A stretch of DNA of 47,940 bases, from positions 1-47,940 of the forward strand of contig JANBPK010000097.1 of NCBI GenBank assembly GCA_027579435.1. The letters are read 5' to 3'. The stretch's first letter is position 1. Each line of letters begins with the position of its first letter. This DNA is from Candolleomyces eurysporus (taxonomy: Eukaryota > Basidiomycota > Agaricomycetes > Agaricales > Psathyrellaceae). The notes under the pieces are model-generated. The model was not told the origin of the DNA. It saw only the letters and a list, made by a program, of their open reading frames with translations, and searched no databases. A program made the translations under genes and the position numbers. Positions 43,110 through 47,940 of this stretch are shown in pieces.

Positions 43110-44180
43110 AGCATTACAGCAGTATTGGCAAAAAGGCTCTTGTTAGTAGGACTTTCTGCTAAACCCCTGTCGCGCCCCAACCAATTCCTGACGCGACTGT
43201 CCCTAGACCGGTCGTTCGAGTAGCTTGATCATCCGAGGGGTCAAAGAGGCAACGAGACCCAGAGAAGAAAAGCTGACATAGTTATCGTGGTCGTGGTCTA
43301 ATGTTGGCGCGTCATGGTCTTCGCGCGAGGGGCGCCTAAATAGTACGTTCTAGACCTGTGGTCGCTGAGGCATAACCTAATTTGGTCGACAATAGATAGC
43401 TGAATGGGATCAAACCAACTTCCCGGACTCTGGCCATGATAATGTTCGTTCGTTTATCGATGTATCCCTCATCCGGGGTAAAGATGCATAAAGCACGATA
43501 TGACGTTGTATGAGGTCACTCAAATCATTTTTTCTTCACAAAAGAGCGCTCGGATGAGAACAGAAGACAAAGACGGAGAATAGTTGAGAAGGCAGCCGGA
43601 ACTAGGCAGGAAGGAAGCAAGGGTAAGATACAATCGTGTCTAGACTCTAGGTAAGGTACAGGAGCGCGATACCATCAAAACAGCGAAAGCTTGGATAAAT
43701 AGCTGACTCGAAATCGAAAGCAAAACTTGGCAAAGGGAATCCACGACGCAAAGCGATATCCTACATTGTGATAAACAAAGCTTGAGAAACGAGATGATCG
43801 AAAAGAAAAGGAAGAACCGAAGAAGCACACGACCAAACCTATTGACCTAGACGGCCCGGCCTACATAGCCTCCCGTATATTAATAGCGTTACGGTTGTTC
43901 GCGATTCGACAAGATCACCCTAATAAAACGATTAGTGTCCAGGTCGAAGAGTGTACGCGTGTTTGAGATGGGGTTTGGTGGGTAGGATCGTGTGCTGATA
44001 TGCTGAATGAATGACCCTGGTGGTGGTGATATCGCTGCTCCGTGGAAATCAGAGGACTGAAGGATCTGAACGGCGAGAGGGAGTCGACAGCGGGTACTCG
44101 ATTAGGCAATATCTTAAAATCGTATCAAGCATGCAGCGCACCTTCTTCGATCCTATGAGCCATCTGGAGCAACCGATGGC
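43110..44180. other. About 1 kb without a recognised gene
   Basis: No domain or convincing intron-exon pattern. A purine-rich stretch lies near 43545-43620. Confidence 0.5.
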
Positions 44181-44819
44181 TCATATCAGGAGCAATGGTC
44201 GGAACGATAACATGTCCACCCTACGATCGGTCGGACGAATGACGATCAATATATAGTCACAGGCCAACAGAGATCGAAGCCACACACCTTTGTTCTCCAG
44301 GTACTTGTCCATGGCCGTGAACGCACACCTCCTCAGCTCTCTCTCTAGCAGCCAAATGTCATCGCAGGTAACGACCCCGCAGTCGTGCAACACCCCGATG
44401 GCATCCAGGAACCAGGTCCTCGAACTAAACTCCGCGAGTCCATTGCTCCCCGGGGCCGGTATCGCAAGGGTCTTGAACATTGGCGTCAAACTATCCGGTC
44501 CCACAATGTCATCGTAGCTCCCCAAATATCCCACATCTGCTAGCCTCACAATAGCGACCACAGTCGGGCTCGAGATCACGTCTTTATTGGGCTCTTTTTC
44601 AAACTTCCAACACCCGGCCACGTCGTTGTCGACAACGTGGAATATGGTTCCGGAAGTCCCGATAGGTTTGATTTCGGAGTTTGGGATATAGAAGGCCCAG
44701 TTCCATGTGGCTAATTCGCCTCGGTAGGAGAGGACGGCGTAAAGGAGGTTCTCTTCGAGCTCGTCACTTGGTATTGGGTGGGTGGCGTCGGGGGTGTCAG
44801 GTGAGTTCGTTCGAGGCAT
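44181..44819 (-). CDS. Hypothetical fungal protein of about 180 residues or more
   Basis: The ATG at 44819 opens a clean frame: MPRTNSPDTPDATHPIPSDE, LATWNWAFYIPNSEIKPIGT, GTIFHVVDNDVAGCWKFEKE, IVRLADVGYLGSYDDIVGPD, FSSRTWFLDAIGVLHDCGVV and ELRRCAFTAMDKYLENKG. A probable 5' splice site (GTGTGT) follows at 44288, matching where I remember related agaricomycete proteins to continue with a short last exon. Without splicing the frame stops at 44181. The last exon could not be placed with certainty. The family is uncharacterised to my knowledge; no membrane segment, signal peptide or catalytic motif is evident. Confidence 0.7.
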   Translation of the reverse strand: MPRTNSPDTPDATHPIPSDELEENLLYAVLSYRGELATWNWAFYIPNSEIKPIGTSGTIFHVVDNDVAGCWKFEKEPNKDVISSPTVVAIVRLADVGYLGSYDDIVGPDSLTPMFKTLAIPAPGSNGLAEFSSRTWFLDAIGVLHDCGVVTCDDIWLLERELRRCAFTAMDKYLENKGVWLRSLLACDYILIVIRPTDRRVDMLSFRPLLLI

Positions 44820-46030
44820 GTATAGGAAGCTGGAGCTCAGGGTTCTGGTAGGGTCGATAGAGGGAGTAGGGTGTGTGGGGGGGTCGAGTGGCTAGTGGCG
44901 ATATTGCTGTGAAACCACAATGGATGGTGTAGAAAGCCAGGGGGAGGGATCTATGGCAGCTCCGTGCCCTATAGAGGATTTAGAACACGCATTTAGAGTA
45001 TGAAGAGTGAATACTTGCAAAGTCCAAGTGGCCTAGGGGGTGGAACCAGGGAATCAAAGGAGGAATACGAAGGCAGGAGCACTAATGCCAAAAGTTACCG
45101 CCCGCCCCGGCATCAGCACGGCAGCAATCATGATATTCTCACACGTGTTTATCTTATCGGCAGCGTAATACCTTGATCTAATCTCATCTATACTACCATG
45201 AGGGCTAACAGCGCTTACCCTTCGATTTAACACTGTAGGTATCAGTCCTTGAGCTCTATTTGACGTTTCGGATCAACGCCATGGGGGGAGGATGCAGGGG
45301 CTAGAAACTGGCAGGATTTTGGTAGAGTCGGTTGGAGTCGGGCCTCTAGATCTTGATTCAGACTCGGAAGCTATCATGAAGGGTCGAAGAATTTGAGGGA
45401 ATTTGTCGCCCTCATCCGCTCTTGTCTCTTGTCATAATTCGACTTTTTTGTCCTCGAACTAATCTAGGCCTACGGTGCGGTACATCCCAGCTGGCTCCGA
45501 GCTGTCTGATCTTCGGTGTCGCTATGAATATCCACCTGCAATTCTAGATGCAAAGTTTCGTGAAACATGGGATTTATTGCAATAAGGAACGGAATGTCGA
45601 CAGTGCTAATACTACACTCAACTCACTGGAACTCCCTGTTCCAAACGTCAACCAGAATGAAAAGTTGTGGACGTTCAATCGCAATTGCTGAAGACCTACT
45701 ATTATCGCTCTAAGATGAAGAGGTTCAAAGACCTTTTTCAATCAGCTGTATTTTGAAGATCCAAATCTTATCAGCTGTGATGGGCTGGAGTCACCACTCT
45801 GGTCACAAGGCCCGGGCGTCCTCCTCAAGGAGGATTTGGCTGTATTGCTAGTCCCACGTGTTTGCCTCCTGTCAACTGACAGCGGGATGCACCCCATTCC
45901 TTCCTTACCACCCACTACCGACGTCCATCGTTCACATCTCCACGAGGAATTTCAACGCTTCGAACTGCCTCTTTATTCCATCAATTTCCGTCTTCTATTT
46001 CATTCGGTTCCTCGCCCTTACGTATCCTGA
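44820..46030. other. About 1.2 kb without a recognised gene
   Basis: Intergenic region between two divergent genes, likely holding both promoters. No TATA box is convincing; short ORFs near 45836-46030 overlap the NACHT upstream region and show no domain. Confidence 0.5.
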
Positions 46031-47940
46031 ATGGCTGAGCCACCCCTACACGTCGAGATCTTCTCCGGCGCTCGTGGTGTCCAGCTTGGACAACAAACTA
46101 TCAACGTTATTGCTGGAAACCAGTATGTTTTCGACGGAGGTGGAGGTAGGCAAGCTGGCTAAAGCCATATTTATTCTGAATTTCCCTAAAATGATGCCCC
46201 AGACCTAATTGCCCGCCTCAACCCAATTCCCGACGCGTCTCACACCCGAGATCGAAAGACTTCTCCTCCCGACTCGGCGTGTTTTCCTGGAACCAGGGAA
46301 GGGGTTATTACAGAGATCACCACCTGGGCTAATGCGGTGGATTCAGAGCCTGGGACTGAGGATCGGGAAATCGGGACTACCATTTCCGCCTTGGTGGTCT
46401 ACACCCCAACCCCCCATATTTACTGGCTACACGGCTTCGCTGGTTGCGGAAAGTCAGCTGTTTCCCTCAAAATCTCAGACATCTTTGAAGAATCCGGGCG
46501 CTTGCTTGCAAGTTACTTTTTCTTCCGTAACGCCGGCGACAGGAGCACGATGAAGAGGTTTGCAGCGACCTTGGCGAATCAGCTTGCATCTGCGTTGCCG
46601 GCAGCAGTGCCTTTCATCGAAACCGCTTTGCGCGCCGATCCGGGCCTACTCAACAATTGCGTCTCCTTGACCAGGCAGCTGGAGCGCTTGGTCTACAAAC
46701 CGTTCCAGGCTGTCATGGCAGGGAATATTCTCGAAGAGGCCCTCACCAAAGGGCCTTTCATCATTGTCATTGATGGTCTTGATGAATGCGAGGACAGGCA
46801 AGGGGTGGAAGAGTTTATTGATCAAATGCTCGACTTCTTCGAAGAACACCCAAACACCCCCCTCCGTATCTTCATTGCTAGCCGGGTTGAACAACACATC
46901 CGCGAACGTCTAGAGACCGATGGGGTTCGGCTGGGAGATCTCAACAGGCACTCACCACACAAAGACATCGAGAAATTTCTACAAGTCTCGTTCCAGAAAG
47001 TAGCAAAGCGGGACCGTGTCATCCGAACGTACGTTCAAGCGCGTGGAGCATGGCCGACGAGATTAGACATGAACAAGCTGATCTTACACATCAATGGATC
47101 CTTCGTTCTGGCGTCGTCCATGTTCAAATACATAGTCCAACCAGCGACCGCAGAGGATCCCTTGTCGCCTATGGAGCGCCTCCCTCTTACCCTCAACATG
47201 AATGGACTTGATGGCCTATACGCCCAAACCCTTGCGCTTTCCCAGCATATCCCTCATTTCCGCAATGTCACCTCCACTATCGCCCTCCTCAAGGAACCAC
47301 TCCCAATTGTTGACATAGCAGACCTCCTCGGCATCGAAGCGTTCGAAGTCGTTCGAGTCCTGTTATATCTGCAAGCCATTATCCATGTTCCTGGGACCGA
47401 CGACGAGGCTGATGTGACGCTCTGCCATACATCCCTTCGTGACTTCCTCACTACCGAAAACCGCTCGGGATCTTTCTTTGTGCCACGCTCATTTCATCTT
47501 CATCTATCCTATTATTGTCTTTCCTCCACTATCGGAAGACGCAGTGCGTTAGCCTCTGATTATGGCAGGAACTATCTTGAAGCCCATTGGCGATCATTTG
47601 CCGATTCAGAAGACTGCGACTTCATCAACGAGATCGAACAGTTTAAAGCTCATCAGCCTCTGCATGTCAATAGAATGCCTTACCACGCCTTCCTCTGCTC
47701 CATGCTCTTCTGCACCCTCTTCTTGACAAAACCCCGGCCCTTGGACGATGAATTGTATCTCATCACCGAGTGTACCAAACAATTGGCGCTGGCGTCGGAA
47801 TGCCATGACCGCCGGATTCAGCTTTGGCTGGAAAAAAGATTGCATTATGGTTTCCTGTCTCATGTATCGCACACCCTTCGATTCACCGAACACATACACG
47901 AAGCAGAACAACATGACCTGCGACGTGCATCAGCCGCTAT
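46031..47940 (+). CDS. STAND/NACHT NTPase (NLR-like), truncated by the window end
   Basis: The start MAEPPLHVEIFSGARGVQLG fits agaricomycete NLR-like proteins with an FSGA N-terminus. Exon 1 is 46031-46145; an intron with GTAGGC..CCCAG leads into exon 2 from 46203, which stays open for 579 codons to the window edge. CFPGTREGVITEITTWA precedes the nucleotide-binding domain. Walker A is WLHGFAGCGKSAVS and Walker B is GPFIIVIDGLDECED, about 105 residues later; LRIFIASRVEQHI is the sensor-like motif. Winged-helix and helical regions follow (LLKEPLPIVDIADLLG, VTLCHTSLRDFLT). Such proteins are candidate sensors of non-self or cell death in fungi; the C-terminal sensor repeats would lie beyond the window. 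The protein belongs to a large mushroom family, and copy number cannot be judged here. Confidence 0.87.

Overview
The window is nuclear DNA of a filamentous basidiomycete, most likely an Agaricomycete. The evidence is dense short introns (about 50-90 nt, GT..AG), a FunK1-type fungal kinase and its relic, a STAND/NACHT protein, a DUF6533-like membrane-protein tail, and a lineage-expanded family of seven-pass membrane proteins. All calls come from reading the sequence; no database search was run. Lone Ns beside homopolymers, and frame breaks in homopolymer runs, suggest that part of the apparent gene damage is sequencing error.

Left edge (1-1.75 kb): a frame-broken retroelement gag-like ORF on the minus strand ends where a tandem array begins. 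Array (1.75-19.4 kb, plus strand): seven copies of a five-exon, roughly 358-residue 7-TM gene (called A-G here) plus one orphan last exon. A, C and G are intact. B and F carry clear deletions. D and E are broken only at T-runs. Each gene has a related leader with a TATA box. Most units end with a fragment of the promoter and 5' exons of SEC61, whose complete gene follows copy G. The duplicated unit therefore spanned the 7-TM gene plus the start of SEC61.

SEC61 block (19.5-28.6 kb): the Sec61 alpha translocon gene (7 exons, 477 aa, one extra C in exon 4), then a convergent 7-TM gene (H). The whole block is repeated as a decayed SEC61 copy with a large internal deletion and an intact 7-TM gene (I). 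An inverted repeat of about 330-380 bp brackets this second block.

Right part (28.6-47.9 kb): the tail of a DUF6533-like membrane protein (J), a divergent single 7-TM paralog with the same intron layout (K), a 417-bp MITE with TAA target duplications, an 88-aa unknown gene, a low-complexity gene remnant, a six-exon secreted cysteine-rich protein with a 15-nt exon, a FunK1-like kinase and a nearby FunK1 pseudogene, an unknown minus-strand gene, and a NACHT NTPase that runs off the right edge.

No pathway links these genes. The unifying theme is repeated segmental duplication around SEC61, with birth and decay of 7-TM membrane proteins of unknown function.
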